Source: Rhexocercosporidium sp. MPI-PUGE-AT-0058 | Taxonomy: Eukaryota; Ascomycota; Leotiomycetes; Helotiales | Assembly (NCBI GenBank): GCA_020746875.1 | Contig: JAGTJL010000002.1 | Coordinates: 3,844,001-3,908,000, forward strand | Direction: 5' to 3' | Length of the DNA: 64,000 bases | Program-made: the position numbers and the translations under genes | In this document: positions 44,740-57,500 of the stretch, one piece after another | How the letters are laid out: each line of letters begins with the position of its first letter | Numbering within the stretch: the stretch's first letter is position 1 | The notes under the pieces: model-generated | What the model saw: only the letters and a program-made list of their open reading frames with translations | What the model was told of the DNA's origin: nothing | The model's database searches: none

Positions 44740-46438
44740 ATGGAGGACCGAAGGTTAGTGAGCAAGAATCAGCCCGTCTAGCTACTAACCAGTCTTAGTG
44801 CACTTACCAGATTTCCCCTCACGCAAAGCGTGCTGGCAAAAAAGCTACAGCTCGAAAAGCAGGCCAAGCGGACCTTTCCGCCAGAACTCCTCGAAGCAGC
44901 TCAGCAATCAGCAACTGAATCCGGCACGAAAGAACTCGGAGCCCTTGTAATAAAATGGGCAAAGGATGGACAGGAGAACTTCCAGCTCAATCGCTTGCAT
45001 GGTGCCCGCAGAGCTGTGTCTGACATAAGAAAGTTGGAAGTACGATTCAATGTATTTCTTCGGGGACTTTCTGGGACGGTAGACATTATCAGTGACGCTG
45101 GTGTTCCCTATGCGAAACTTGCGTATTCATCGGTGTTGCTTCTACTTGTGGTATGTCAAGTTCTCTCTGTTGAGCTATCGACTTTCTCATCATGATAGAT
45201 CGCAGTCAACAAGTCTCAAATCGAGGAAAAGATTGATGCAGTCCTAGACAGCATTGGGTCCGAGTTTCCAAGTCTTGTTGAATTAAAAGAGCTTGTCGAT
45301 GTAAGCGACATAGACAATCGCCTAGACAGGATCTTACAGAATGTGATCAATTTCGTATACAAAGCAGTCAGATATTATGGAAAGAATGCATTTAGTAAGT
45401 TACTCTTAGATTGCATTAAAGACCAACTGGCTAAAAGGTCGATGGATAGCTCGAACACTCTATGTGGTCTTCCACCCACCATCAGAGCTTGATGATTTGA
45501 GAAGCCAGATATCTGCTGATGCTGTTCACATCTGGAATGCAGCAATGGTAAAGTCTCATAAGACAATCGAGAACTTGAGAATGAATGTCACAGGTAAGGA
45601 CCCCCTGTTGCTATAGTATGTATGACCTGTGCTAACGATGACAGATATGAGGAGCCATTCGAATGAAGAAAGGGTTCAACAAATTAAAGAGCTTTTAAAG
45701 GTTAAAGAGCAATCATCCTCTCAACTCAAGGATTACGAGGATGATTTGCGATATCCGCTCTTTGTGCCGAAAAAGTACATTTTGTTCAAGATGCAAATGC
45801 TTGAGCGGCAACCCAGCTTTCAAGACTTCCAGCGCGGATCTGGCTCAGGACTTCTGATTCTTAAAGGCCACACCTTGAGAATGGGAAGAGATGATTCAGA
45901 CCGATGCTGGCTATCAACTGCAGCTTTCAATGTCGCTCATCTCAGTCATACCATGAAGGACGTAGTCACAGTATGCTACTATCTAGAGCCAAAAGAGAAC
46001 ACAGTCGAAGATGTCCCAGCCGAGAGAGTCATTTCTCACATCATTTGGCAGCTTCTGGACAAAAGGCCCGATTTGACGTGGGATATAAAGCGGCTAGCAG
46101 ATCTCAGAAATTCTGTTCAAGGAAAGCACTGGAAAGAGAAAGACCCCGAGCAACCCTGCCGCATTCTTCGTTCGCTACTAGACGGCGTCCCTGATACACT
46201 GATCATTCTCGATCGGATTGACAGATGCACTTGCCGGCCGAGAGAGTTGATACTCCGATTGTTGGAGCTGGTTGAGGGTGTCAAGACTCGGGTTCGCATT
46301 CTTGCGATTTTTGGCGAGGGGGCGAAACCCGATTTCGACGAAGGGGATGATAACTTCATTGAACATAAAAGTATTTTCATTGTGACGCTGGACCAGAAAA
46401 TAAGGACTCCAACTAGCTACATTGATGTAGACTTATGA
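44740..46438 (+). CDS. STAND/NACHT-like protein lacking a P-loop
   Basis: Five exons, 44740-44753, 44811-45150, 45199-45394, 45450-45593 and 45645-46438, sum to exactly 1488 bases (495 residues). All introns have GT/AG ends with good branch words, and the first exon encodes only MEDRR. Residues about 10-120 form a helical domain, including LNRLHGARRAVSDIRKLEV and a hydrophobic LLLLVV end. This is like the N-terminal (DUF7708-type) region of fungal STAND proteins. A second helical region (about 185-290) is rich in Lys/Glu coiled segments. Residues about 295-460 look like a nucleotide-binding core: LLILKGHTLRMG sits where a Walker A would be but lacks GxxxxGK(S/T). CYYLEPKEN follows, and then the Walker B-like TLIILDRIDRC with Asp421. 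No C-terminal repeats follow. It may be an inactive or regulatory STAND homolog; function is unknown. Confidence 0.75.
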
Positions 46439-47570
46439 ATCTTAAAAATCACGCTTACTCTGCACCTTATATCATCTCGTTCTAATATAGGGAGAAACGT
46501 TGATTGTAATATAAAATTAGCCTTTCCACGCTTATGCAACTCCGAGTACAGAGTAAGCCTCAAGTAGAGCATCGAACGGGGCGGGTAAACCCATGGGTCC
46601 CCTGCGAATGGGTCACCAGACTTCGGCGCGAATTTTCGAAACGATTTCGAGCCTCTAGCTGTCGAAAACCGTTTCGACAAAATATAAACAGTTGGTTATC
46701 CGGATGAGATGTTGGAGAGCGGGTATTTTCGAAAACCCGTACACGTGACCCAAAGACTCAAAAGTGAAGAAGATATACTTACTAAAAAAAGTAAAAAAAT
46801 TAAAAATTAATTATATTTTATAAAATTTATAAAACTTGCAAACCTTACTAATAATAACTATAAAATATAATATATATATACCTGGCGGGTTTTCGAATTT
46901 CGAGATATTTTCAAAGGCTTGTATCCTACCCGCAGAATTTTGCCTGGGTAGTACCCGAAGCTTGAAATTTCGATAATTTCGAAAAAAACCCGTACCCGCG
47001 CCGAAGTCTGTGGGTCACCATGGGCCGTCCCGTGGGTGTGTTTCAGGAATTATAATCGAAGCGACTGGGGACAGTCAGCAAAAGTCACAAGTTGTCGACG
47101 GCGGCTATATAGTGATACCTTCCTTTCGATTGATACTCTTTATACGCAAGCTATTGAGAATATAATATGGATAGCAGAGGCGTTTCCTAATCTTTCAAGC
47201 CTCATAACGCACTGATCCGGGTTTCTATAGAAGAAACTGGACTTTCTTGCTATTTGAATGACATTACATCGAATTTGCATCACTGTACGGACTTCAAGGG
47301 CAACTGCTCTGGCTGTCTGGGTATTGATGTGAAGGTAAGGTCATGACGTGAGAGTGCAATCGCGCAGTAGAACGTAACGATGGCGATGGTGGGTTGGCAG
47401 AGGAAGGGACATCATATTGCACGACTGGCGTACTTGAATCCTACCTCTTATGTGAGGCTCCTTTTGCGGTCCAAAAGGGGGGCGCGGACCACTTGCGGCT
47501 CTGTGCCCCCCTGGCGGGCACGGACTTACATTCTAAAAGGTTATATCTTAAAAGAGGTTAACGATAAATA
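46439..47570. other. Intergenic region with a TIR-like repeat
   Basis: No gene is supported. It contains the inverted-repeat element at about 46585-47032. A 63-codon frame at 47380-47571 runs into RIP sequence and is not convincing. Confidence 0.4.
46585..47032. repeat. Imperfect inverted-repeat element of about 450 bp
   Basis: The left part reads cccatgg ... tgggtcaccagacttcggcg at about 46590-46630. The right part, reverse complemented, reads cccatggtgacccacagacttcggcgcg (47030-47003). The region between is rich in ttttcgaaa(a/c)cc words and AT-rich in the middle. It could be a small non-autonomous DNA transposon. No target duplication was identified. Confidence 0.5.
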
Positions 47571-50500
47571 ATACTTTTGCTTATTTACGCTTACTAAAAG
47601 TCTTTATTTAATTAGTATTATTATTATTATATCGCTAAACCTCGTTTATAACTCGTTTTATTAAATAATTATATGCCGGCGCTACTAGACGTGCTTAGTT
47701 CCTAGCCAGAGCAGTATCGAGCAATACTTGCGGAGCGAGTTATATCGTCTATTAAGTCCGGTTTTAAAAGCTTACTTAATATATATTAATACGTTAACGT
47801 TACGGGACTTAAAGACCTTAAAAAAGGATAAGCTTAAAAGGCCGGTTGCCCCGATTAAGCACCTTTTAATTCACGCGGGGTTTCGCTATTTCTTTTACTT
47901 TCTTAAAGATCTCTTTTATATAATCCGCCTTTTATAAATACGGGATTATATATTTAATTATAATAAGAGAAGTGTAAGAGAGTATAAGTCGACGCCGCTC
48001 TAAGAGAGTTACCTTCTCCAGACTTATTTTACTAATAATATCTTAGTATTTACTTTATTATTTTTAAGAGTATAAAAACGCCGGACCCGGCTTATTCGAC
48101 TTTATTAATTAAACTCGAAAAGGAATTATTTATAAAATTAAAGAAGGATTATAAGGATATGAAATGCGATCTTAAGGAGTAAGTAATTATAATCCAGGAT
48201 ATTAGAGATTTAAAATCGGAAAGGGTATTATAATTATACGATTTAACGCACTTTTTATCTTATATAATTACGTTAAAAGACAAGGAGATTTAGAGCTTGT
48301 ATAAACTATTATTAAAGAAAGAACTTAATGCGGGTAGCGAGAATATTAAGGATCCTAATCTCGTCTAAATCTTAATTATAACTGAAGTTATTTTAAGAGA
48401 CGCTTATCGGTTATATAGCGATATTTCGCCAGACCGGAAAATAATATAATAATAAGTTAATATCCTAAATGAATTTTATATTAAAGCGTCGGGCAAAGCA
48501 GATAAGTTCCGGTATTATAAGAATACGTCGACTTTAATTACTTACTTTATTATTATGAAATAGCTATTAATATATTACTACCGAGTAATATATTATAAAA
48601 GCGGTTATTTTACTTAGGCTTAGCTAAACTAGATATTACTTAAGGATATTATTTAATTAACTGCTTAATAGATTTAAGCTATAAATAAGATTATAAATAT
48701 ATTAGCTTTTAAAGATAAAAAAGAAGCTGAGCTGGCTTTAAAGCACGTTATTCGGCGATTATATTTGGCCTTAATTTATTATATTATTAATAGCGTGTTA
48801 TTTAAATCACTTATCTTGAGTTTCTGCGCTATATTAAGTAGGAAAGTCCGTAAGAAAGGCCGAGGATTATAAAAGAAGCCGGGAAATTTCAATAATTACT
48901 TATCAGCTTTAACTTAGACTACTTAATTCGTGCTCTTTAATTATACTTATTTTTAGAAGTAAAATAATAAAAATTAAATCCCCGTTTTTCTTACTAAGAT
49001 TTGCAAGAAGTTCTTTTAATAACTAGCCGAAATACCGTTTAAATATATTCTATAATAAAAGTTATACTTATTTAGGGTTAGAAAGGCTGTAATTACTAAG
49101 CATTAAGCCCGGTAGTCCTTAAACGGGCAGACGGTAGAATATCGCGGGGTGGAATTATAAATATCGTAAATCTTTAATTTAATAGCTTTTAAGTATTAAC
49201 AGACTTATATCTTACTTTATAATAAGCTCTTATTTTAAGCAAAAGACCTGACTCTTATAGAATCGTGGCGGCTAAAAGACGACTTAAATTTAAAAGATTT
49301 TAAAAGCTCGTAGCTCTCGTATCTTAATAATGCCGAGTTCTTAAAAAATGCTGAACTCGCTTTTTTCCGGCGGATTTAAAATAATATTAAGCTCCGGGCC
49401 ATATTCTTAATAAAGGCTAAGGATAAGAATATAATTTTATATTTTAAGGCTATAAATATTTACGAGTTATACGCTTAAGAGTTCTTATAGCCGTTATTAA
49501 TATTATATTATATCCCCGGCGGCTTATTATTGCGAGCGTCCGAGTTATTCTTAACGATATAATATAATAATACTCGGCAGCGCTACTTATTTATTTAAGA
49601 AAAGCTATTAATAATTTATATTTAATATTATAAAGGTCAATAATAATCTAAGGCGTATAAAGATAATATCCGTTTTATTCTAAAAGCGATTAATAATTTA
49701 TTATTTTCGTATATTATATTTGTTTTGCTTTTAAAATAATTATTCTTTCGATAGCAAAAGCTTAATATACTTATCTCTTTATATTTTTAAGCGAAATTAG
49801 ACGGGACGGTATAAGTTAATAAGATATTTTCGGCTTACTTACGTAAGGCGTATACTTAGGCAAAAGTGCCTTATTTATATACTTTTAACTAACGGCAGTT
49901 TACAGCATCGATTATTAAAAAGAAGTTTTCCGTTAAGGAATAGGCGAACTTTAATCTTAAGGAAAGCGTTGGAAAAGATATTAAAGATAAGTTAAATCTT
50001 ATTACTTTAATTAAATAAAGTAATTATAATTATTATACTTTTAATTATATATATGCTAGTATTATTACGCTTATTATAAGTGCTTTATTATATCGGAATT
50101 ACTGAGTATTTAAGAACTGGCGTACGTTATTCCGGTTTAATTATATTCTTTAGGGGAAAAGACTACGAAGCGCTTTAAAAACGCTGTTACTGCGAATGCT
50201 TAATATTTCCAAGCGTAGTTAGCTTCGCCGGAGGGGGCTTATTCTGAGGCTAACTTACTGGCGGTAATACGGAAGTTATATTATAAACCGGACTTATAAT
50301 TCCGGGTTCCCGGTCAGCGGAATAGCGTTCTTGCTATTATAAGTCCTCGTCCAGCCGAGCAAGTGATTTTAGTAATAAAAACCGGCTTAAGTAAGACGAT
50401 AGTTATTATAATTAGTGTTATTATTGTAAATATTAAGATTATTATTTTAATTTTATTAATAATTGCTTTACGGAATAATATACTAAGACGCTTTCACGAA

Positions 50501-52560
50501 GTAAGCATCCGGCTATTAATCTAAATAATAGATTATAAGCAATCGGCTTTATTAATTATTATATTAGCCGAAGCAGCGTATACTTAAGGCTTCTTTAAAT
50601 ATTATTATATTCAGGTTAATAAGTAAAAACTCGACCGTATTATTATTAATAAGAGTTATCTTATTATTATCGCCAGTAATTACCGGCCATATATGGCCCA
50701 ACTAAGCTAGTACGTCCGGCAGGTTAAGATACAGACGGTCTAGTTAATAATAACCTTACTTCTTGTAATATAAGAAGAGTTTATTAAGTATAATAAGCTA
50801 ATAAAGCCTAAGGTTATCCGGGAATCGATTAATTAGCCGAATATTAAGTATATAATCAGCTTTAAGACCAGACTTAGGCCTTTAGTTAAGAGAGCTACCG
50901 ACTTAGTATAAGCATATTAACTTTAATAAGAGATTTTTAATTATTCCCGCGATAAGATTATTATTTATTACCGGACGCGGAAGGAAATAGCTTAACTTAC
51001 AGATATTCTTACGTATCTTTTATATACGTTAAAATCGGGAACTAAAGAAAAGAAAGCTATAATTATCTTTAAGTAACTTAATAATAAAGATTAGCCGGTT
51101 ATTATAATTATATTTACTTTTAAGATTGAATTTGATTATTCTTACGTATAGTAAGTGATTTACGTTAATACGCCTAATAAGGCTATTTCTTTTTCTTAGG
51201 AATCTGGTAAAATAAGCCGGGACGGCGGTAAAGCTTCTTTTATTATTTTATTAAACGCTATATAAAAGCCACGAGTCGATAAAGGCCTGATTCTAAATAA
51301 GGAAGCTATATAATTATACTTAACTTAATAATACTACTCCCGAGGCGTCTTAAGTTAATTTTTAAACGCTTTATCTAACTGGCGATAGTATATACTAAGG
51401 GAAGAGCCTTATTAAGTTTATAGCGAGCCTTATAAAGAAGCGCGGCTAGCTAATATTATATTTACTTTGCCGCGAAAAATAAAAATAGAATTCATTAGGC
51501 CAGAAGAAGTCTTACGGCAAGATTACGTCTGAGATTAAGTCCTCTACATAAGGCGGAGGCCGATTTTAATGAAATCGGCGTCCATATTCGGTAAGCGTAA
51601 TTAGAACAGGTTTAGCGTGTCAGTCAAATCGGGACTCAAATCGGCAGGCGGTAAAAGGCCACAACTTTATAAGAACGTTAAGCTTTATTATATTATTAAT
51701 ATATAATATTAATTAAGTATAGAACTCGGTGCCAAATATCTAATATATTAAATATAAGTAAGTTAAAGAGAGTCTAAGGTTAACTTGGAGTATATTAGCT
51801 GACTTAAATTACTGAATCAGCAATCATTTAGTAAGACAGTAAGTAAGACCGCGACGATTAAAACGACGATATATTTGAGTATAATATAAAATATAAGGTC
51901 TTATTTTATACTTTATATTATATAGCGGTCCGGGAGTTAATAATTTATCTTCGTAATAGTTACAATCTTAGAAAAAAAAGACGGAAACTAGTGCTTATAA
52001 AGTATAAATATCTTCTGCTATAGTATTTAAAAGACGTGAAATTGCTAAAACCCGGAAGACTACTATTCGCAGCACTAAGGAAACTATTAAATAGGTTTTA
52101 ATACGACGATTATAATTATCTTATAATATTAAAGGACTCGATTTAAAAACATTGCAAAACTTATAGCTGGTTCTAATTAAAACAGTACCTGGAGTATTAA
52201 GCTAAAGTCAAGGTATAAACGTTTTTTAGGATTAAATTCTAACGATATTTTATTATAAAATATTAAAAGGAAACTTCTTTATAAGTAAAAGTAGAAGACG
52301 ACGATAATAACGAAGATGCCGTAGTCCGGAACTAGCTATTACGCGAATTTAATAAAATAAACGAGCGGAATACTAAACGGTTTAAGATAAAAGAGGAATA
52401 TAAGATGAGGGTCAGGATAGGATTTGGGATTTAAGGTATGTTTTTTATTTAAAATTACTTAAAAGCAATATTATATTCATTTATATTACGGTATAAGCGT
52501 TATAATAAGAGATATAATTAATTAAAGAATAGTATTATAGTGCTGCGCTTCCCGATTTGG
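47571..52560 (+). pseudogene. RIP-mutated RecQ-type helicase repeat (telomere-linked-helicase-like)
   Basis: A single plus-strand frame holds from 50342 to at least 51480. It reads SPRPAEQVILVIKTGLSKT (motif I, 50381-50398, where TGSGKT is expected), then NKSY at 50648-50659 where a DEGH/DEAH box is expected, then NYRPYMAQLS. Next come EEFIKYNKLIKPKVIRES and NIKYIISF. Motif VI at 51197-51226 reads stop-ESGKISRDGG (expected QESGRAGRDG). Each change is a C-to-T or G-to-A type. Upstream, 48100-50300 reads as the long N-terminal part of the same fungal repeat protein (ALKHVIRRLYLALIYYI, IPVFLTKICKKFF). Such helicases are multicopy and often subtelomeric in fungi. The copy is dead. Confidence 0.75.
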
Positions 52561-55500
52561 CGAGAAGCCCGGTACTGCCGGCAGGTCACCGCCTTCTTAA
52601 TTAAGGTTATTTTTTAATCTTATTTTATTTATGCTTAATATAATTAATTGCAAATATAATAAAAAGATTAAATAACTTTAAATATTATTATAAGGAATAT
52701 ATAATTACATATATTTGTCTGAACTTTAATAACGGGATTAATTAAGTTATAGACTTATTTAATTTTATATAGCAGGCAAGGGAATAGCGCTAACCGAATT
52801 AAGGTTATTTTTTAATCTTAAATAAGCGCTTAAAGAGCTGCTTCCTTTTTCATATTTATTTTAATAACTTTAAATTAATCTTTAAAAAAACGCGGCGGCA
52901 GGCTTAAAAAGTATAAAATTAATTTAAATATAATAGAAGCTGCGAGAGCGAATAAGCTACGTTTGTATTATCGGTCGCGACAGGCGTCGCGTTAAATTAT
53001 CGGTCTAACTTCTTTTATTGCCTACGAGCCTCTTTACTTAGACGTACCGACCGATATTCTTTCTAGCGGAATTCGAACGAGTTCCGATATTCGAATACTT
53101 ACAGATAGCAACGTCTAGTCGAGCGATGTTTTATAAAACTTGCGACCGATTTCCTTATTACTAATTTAATTACCTCCGATCGATGAAGATACCGAAGCCG
53201 CCGCGTAGATTAAGTAGATTTAAATAAACGAATAAAAAGCGAATCTTAAGAGAGATAAATATAAGGCAGAGATTATAGAAATTTTAATTAAATTACGGTC
53301 GGCTAATATAATTAAGGAAGCCAGAATTAATAAGAGATTAAGATTATTAAAAAAGCGATTAATAAAAAGTTTAAATATAATAAGCGAAGGAAAAGAAGTT
53401 TATAATAAGAAGCTATAGCGTTCTTGCTTTTTATAAATTGCTTCTGTAAATAAATTAATTATGACGTAGGACGACGATAGTATTATTACGTTAAATATAT
53501 TTAATAGACTAGCGAGTATTTAAAGATCCTTAGAGAATATAATACTGTTGCAAATACTAATTCAGTATAAGTTAATTCTTTTGCTATTATTAAATAAAAC
53601 TAGTAAAGGAAGTATTAATAAACGGAGTATTTTATTCTTTGTTTAGAAGAATAACTTTTTATTATAAATAAAGCTTTTAATAATATTATTTATAAATAGC
53701 ACATCTTCCCTTTTAGCTATAGAAAAGCCTCTCGGTAATGCTTCGCCTTTACTTTTCCGTCGAATTGAAAGTTTTATATCGTTTTCGCTTGTTTAATTAA
53801 TAATTCAAATAATATTAAATCCCGTTACTTTTATACTTATCTTAGCTTTTATCTTAACGCTAATAGTTCTTTAATATATAATAGCTTCCTTAATACTAAG
53901 ACTTTTCTTAAACGCGATAATATTTTTAGCTTTTATTAAGCGAACTGCTTTTAAGTTAATTAAGCAGTTTCGGAAATTTCAAGGATATACGTACGAGCAG
54001 TACCGCGAAGCAGATTAATTATATTAAGAGTATTATCGACGTTCTAATATTTATTTTAAATATTTGTTTTTTTAATAAATTAATGATATCTTACGTAAAT
54101 ATTACTTAAATATACCTCTTTTAAACGTCTTTAATAATGCTAAATTAATAAAGCTAATAGACTTCGGCGGCTTAAATTACTAAGCAGCTTTTGAAAGCAC
54201 TAGTATATCGGCTGCTTCTGAAGACATCGGAATTCGTAATGAAAAGCTGCTTATAAATCTGTATTTATCGTAATATTATACTATTAGTAAAAAAAACCGT
54301 CGTATTAAGGTATTATTTAATATTAATAATACTTATTGCTTTTCGACTAATCTGGCCGTTGCTTATTAGGGAATTAATTAATTTCTTAAAGTATATTCTT
54401 TTCTTAATTTTAATATAGATATTTACTTTAGCGTAAAAGTCCTTTTATATAATAAGCGTAGGATATTAAATTAAAAATATGCCTTTTTTTATAAAATCTC
54501 TTATTCTTACTTTAGTTTTGTAATTAATATAAAAGGACTTTTTATTTTCATCTTTTTTTTTGCGCTTTATGCTAAAAGCGATTATAAGCATTTAATATAT
54601 TTTAATAAACAGGACCGAAAGTTATTATATAATACGATTCTGAGTCCCGTTATTTATAAGATTATCCGATCTTTTAATATTTTATAATATTACTTAATTA
54701 CCGCCTGTATTATTAATATAAACTCGATTGCGTTATTTATAAAAAGCTTCGCTCGGAAAGATTCTTTATAAGAACAATTTCTGAAGTACGCTTTATAGCT
54801 TTAATTTCTCGATATTTTTTAGAACTTTATATTTAAGATTATCGCCGAGGACCTTAATTATTATCGATTTCAAGGTGCTACTTTCTTCATATATATAAAG
54901 AATATTAAGCTAGAATTTATAAATATAATCGGTAATTTAATTATAGCTTATAAAGATTAGAAGTATTTTTAGTTTTAAGTTATTAATATATAATTCTATA
55001 ATAAGAATCGCACGTTTATTAATTTTGCGAAGCAAATTATTTTAGAAGATAATATTTTACCGTACGATTATATTTTAGAAAATTATAAAGTAGAAGTATT
55101 CTTGTAAAAGAAGTATTGCTTAAATGCGTATATAAAAACGCGGACCGTTCTTAACGCCGATGGAAGTGCAATTAAAAGGAATCTTAAATATATAATATAT
55201 CCTTAAGCAATTATACGGGATACAATAAGCTAGACTTTCTTTACGGCGCCGTAAAGGAAAAAAAGCTAAAATAAATTAATATATTCTTAGTTTTATATTT
55301 TAATTAAGATTTTATTTAATATGTCGAAAGTATATATCTTTGATAATAAGTCCCTTAAGAATTTAGCCTTAAACTTTAAATATATCCGGTTATTTTAATA
55401 AAAAGGTAAAAGTATTACTTTTTCAAAAAGCGTCTGCGAGTTTAGTTATTTTTATAATAAGAAACGCGTTTATATTAACTTAATTAATAATTAATAAAGG

Positions 55501-57500
55501 TCGTACGGCATCCGAGAAGAATACCGCATCTTCTTAATAATGATAAAGGAGATCGCTCAGTAGTAGCGCTAATAGGATCTGTACGACGATGAAATTGATA
55601 TTGCTTTATTTTTACTTCTTTATTATATCGTTCTTATAAAAGAGTTTCTTAGTTTTCTTTATACGTAAATTAATAAGTATTATTTCTTTTTTAAGTACGT
55701 TTTTGCATATATTACTATGATATATTTATTATTAAAAACGATTATTATAGTAATTATGTTAAAGGCGCTCCGGTTTTACTATAATAGCAACTTAATTTAG
55801 CGTAAATCACTCTTATATAAGGATCGCTAAGAGAGTCTCTATAACGAGAAGCCGGTTATAAAAAAAGATCTAAAGATGCGGCAGATTATTAAATAATATA
55901 AACTTAGCTAGTTCTTGCTAAAGATTAATTAAGCGACGTGGCGATTCGTATTATTATATAAAAAGAATATCTTAATAAGAAATATACTAATATATAAGAA
56001 GTATAAACGACGGTAATAAGTAATTAAAGACTTCCGGGACGTTTATATTCGGTTTAATTAAGCCGAGTTTTAATATAATCGGTATAATATATAGCGTAAT
56101 AAAGCTTTTTTAAATAAATAGCTTGAATATCTTTATATATTAAACCTTAAATAGTTCGATACGGATATATAAAAGGCTATGCTTAAATCTTATAAGCGAT
56201 TTCTTGAATTAACGTCCGATATAATTAAGTAAAAGAGAAATATTTAGTTTTATTAAAGCTATATAAAGCGGATGTTTTCTGTCGATAGGATTGTCGGTTT
56301 ATTTTATTTTATAACTGGAAATAAAATATAGTTTAAGAGAATAATTAATCTTTTTGATTTCTTATTTTTTTAGAAAGATAATTAAGAATGCCGTAATTAA
56401 GGTAATAAGTTATATCGAGCTATCTTATAAAAGAGCTTCGAGTTGGTTAAGCGACGTCTAGAATATAAACGCGTAAATAAGTAATTAAATAAATTCTTTT
56501 ATTTTATTTATTTAACGTATTAAATTCTCTTGTACTTATTATATTTTACTTTTATTATATTAATAAAGACTAATCGCAATTAAGATTTAAAAGGACGGAT
56601 AATATAATTTTTAATTATATATACCGATCCCGAGAAAATAAAGCTTCTTTTCCGCTTTTATTTTATTATATTTTATAATATTTTATAGAATATACGGCGG
56701 CAGATATTTAGCGACGGTTAATATTAGAATATATAAAATACTTTTTAATTTATTAATATATATAACGCTTAAGGACTTAAGGTGCACGAATAAGAAAAGA
56801 CTGAAGAGTTTTAAGTAATTAAGAAAAGAAATATTAAAATAAAAGGGTTTATTTTTATATAAAAGCGGACGCAGTTATTAAAACTAAAGATATTAAAGCA
56901 GATTAAGAATTAGAATTTAAATAAATTAAAGGACTTAATAAATAAGTTCAGCCGTAAGTATATTAATAATAACATTTAAGATAATAGTTTAAATATCGGT
57001 AATAACGACTTTAGGCCAGAAGTTAGGGTTAACGAGCGTAATAATTATTAATTTTTATTTTCTAAAACTTATAAAATAGCTACTTTTACTCGGAAATCTA
57101 ATAATAAAAGATATCGAAGCAGTAATTAAAATAAAAGCTTTACGGCTATAACAGTTAATAATAGCAGCGTTTTTATATTATTAAGCAGCGAGAGGTAAGC
57201 GTTAAGGATTAATTATTACGGAATTAAAATAAGATTATAAGATATATTTTATATTTAGGATTAATATAATATTAAAATATTTAGTATTATATATATAAGA
57301 ATTTATTTAATAAGATTTTAAAAAAAGTAATTTAGTTTTCTACTGCTTCTTTTATTACTTTACTTAAGTTAAGTGAGTTTAATTTTTATTAAAGTATAAA
57401 TCGGAAGAGTAATTATTATATTAGCCGGTATATATGAGGATGATATTACTGCTTTAGATACTGCTTTTGCATAAGGTATAGCAGGCATCGACTCTGACTT
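52561..57500 (+). repeat. RIP-mutated repeat block, unidentified protein relic
   Basis: Nearly 5 kb of AT-rich sequence. Plus-strand translations show coherent stretches, for example IREEYRIFLIMIKEIAQ and later DLYDDEIDIALFLL at about 55520-55620, and VIKDFRDVYIRFN near 56020-56060. These imply an old protein of 1 kb or more. I could not place it in a transposase, helicase or polymerase family. Around 52550-52590 a short GC-rich patch (gcttcccgatttggcgagaa) has escaped mutation. Confidence 0.45.

Noticed and set aside
47380..47571. 63-codon frame at the edge of the RecQ relic
   Set aside because: It crosses from unique sequence into RIP sequence with no motif; most likely chance.
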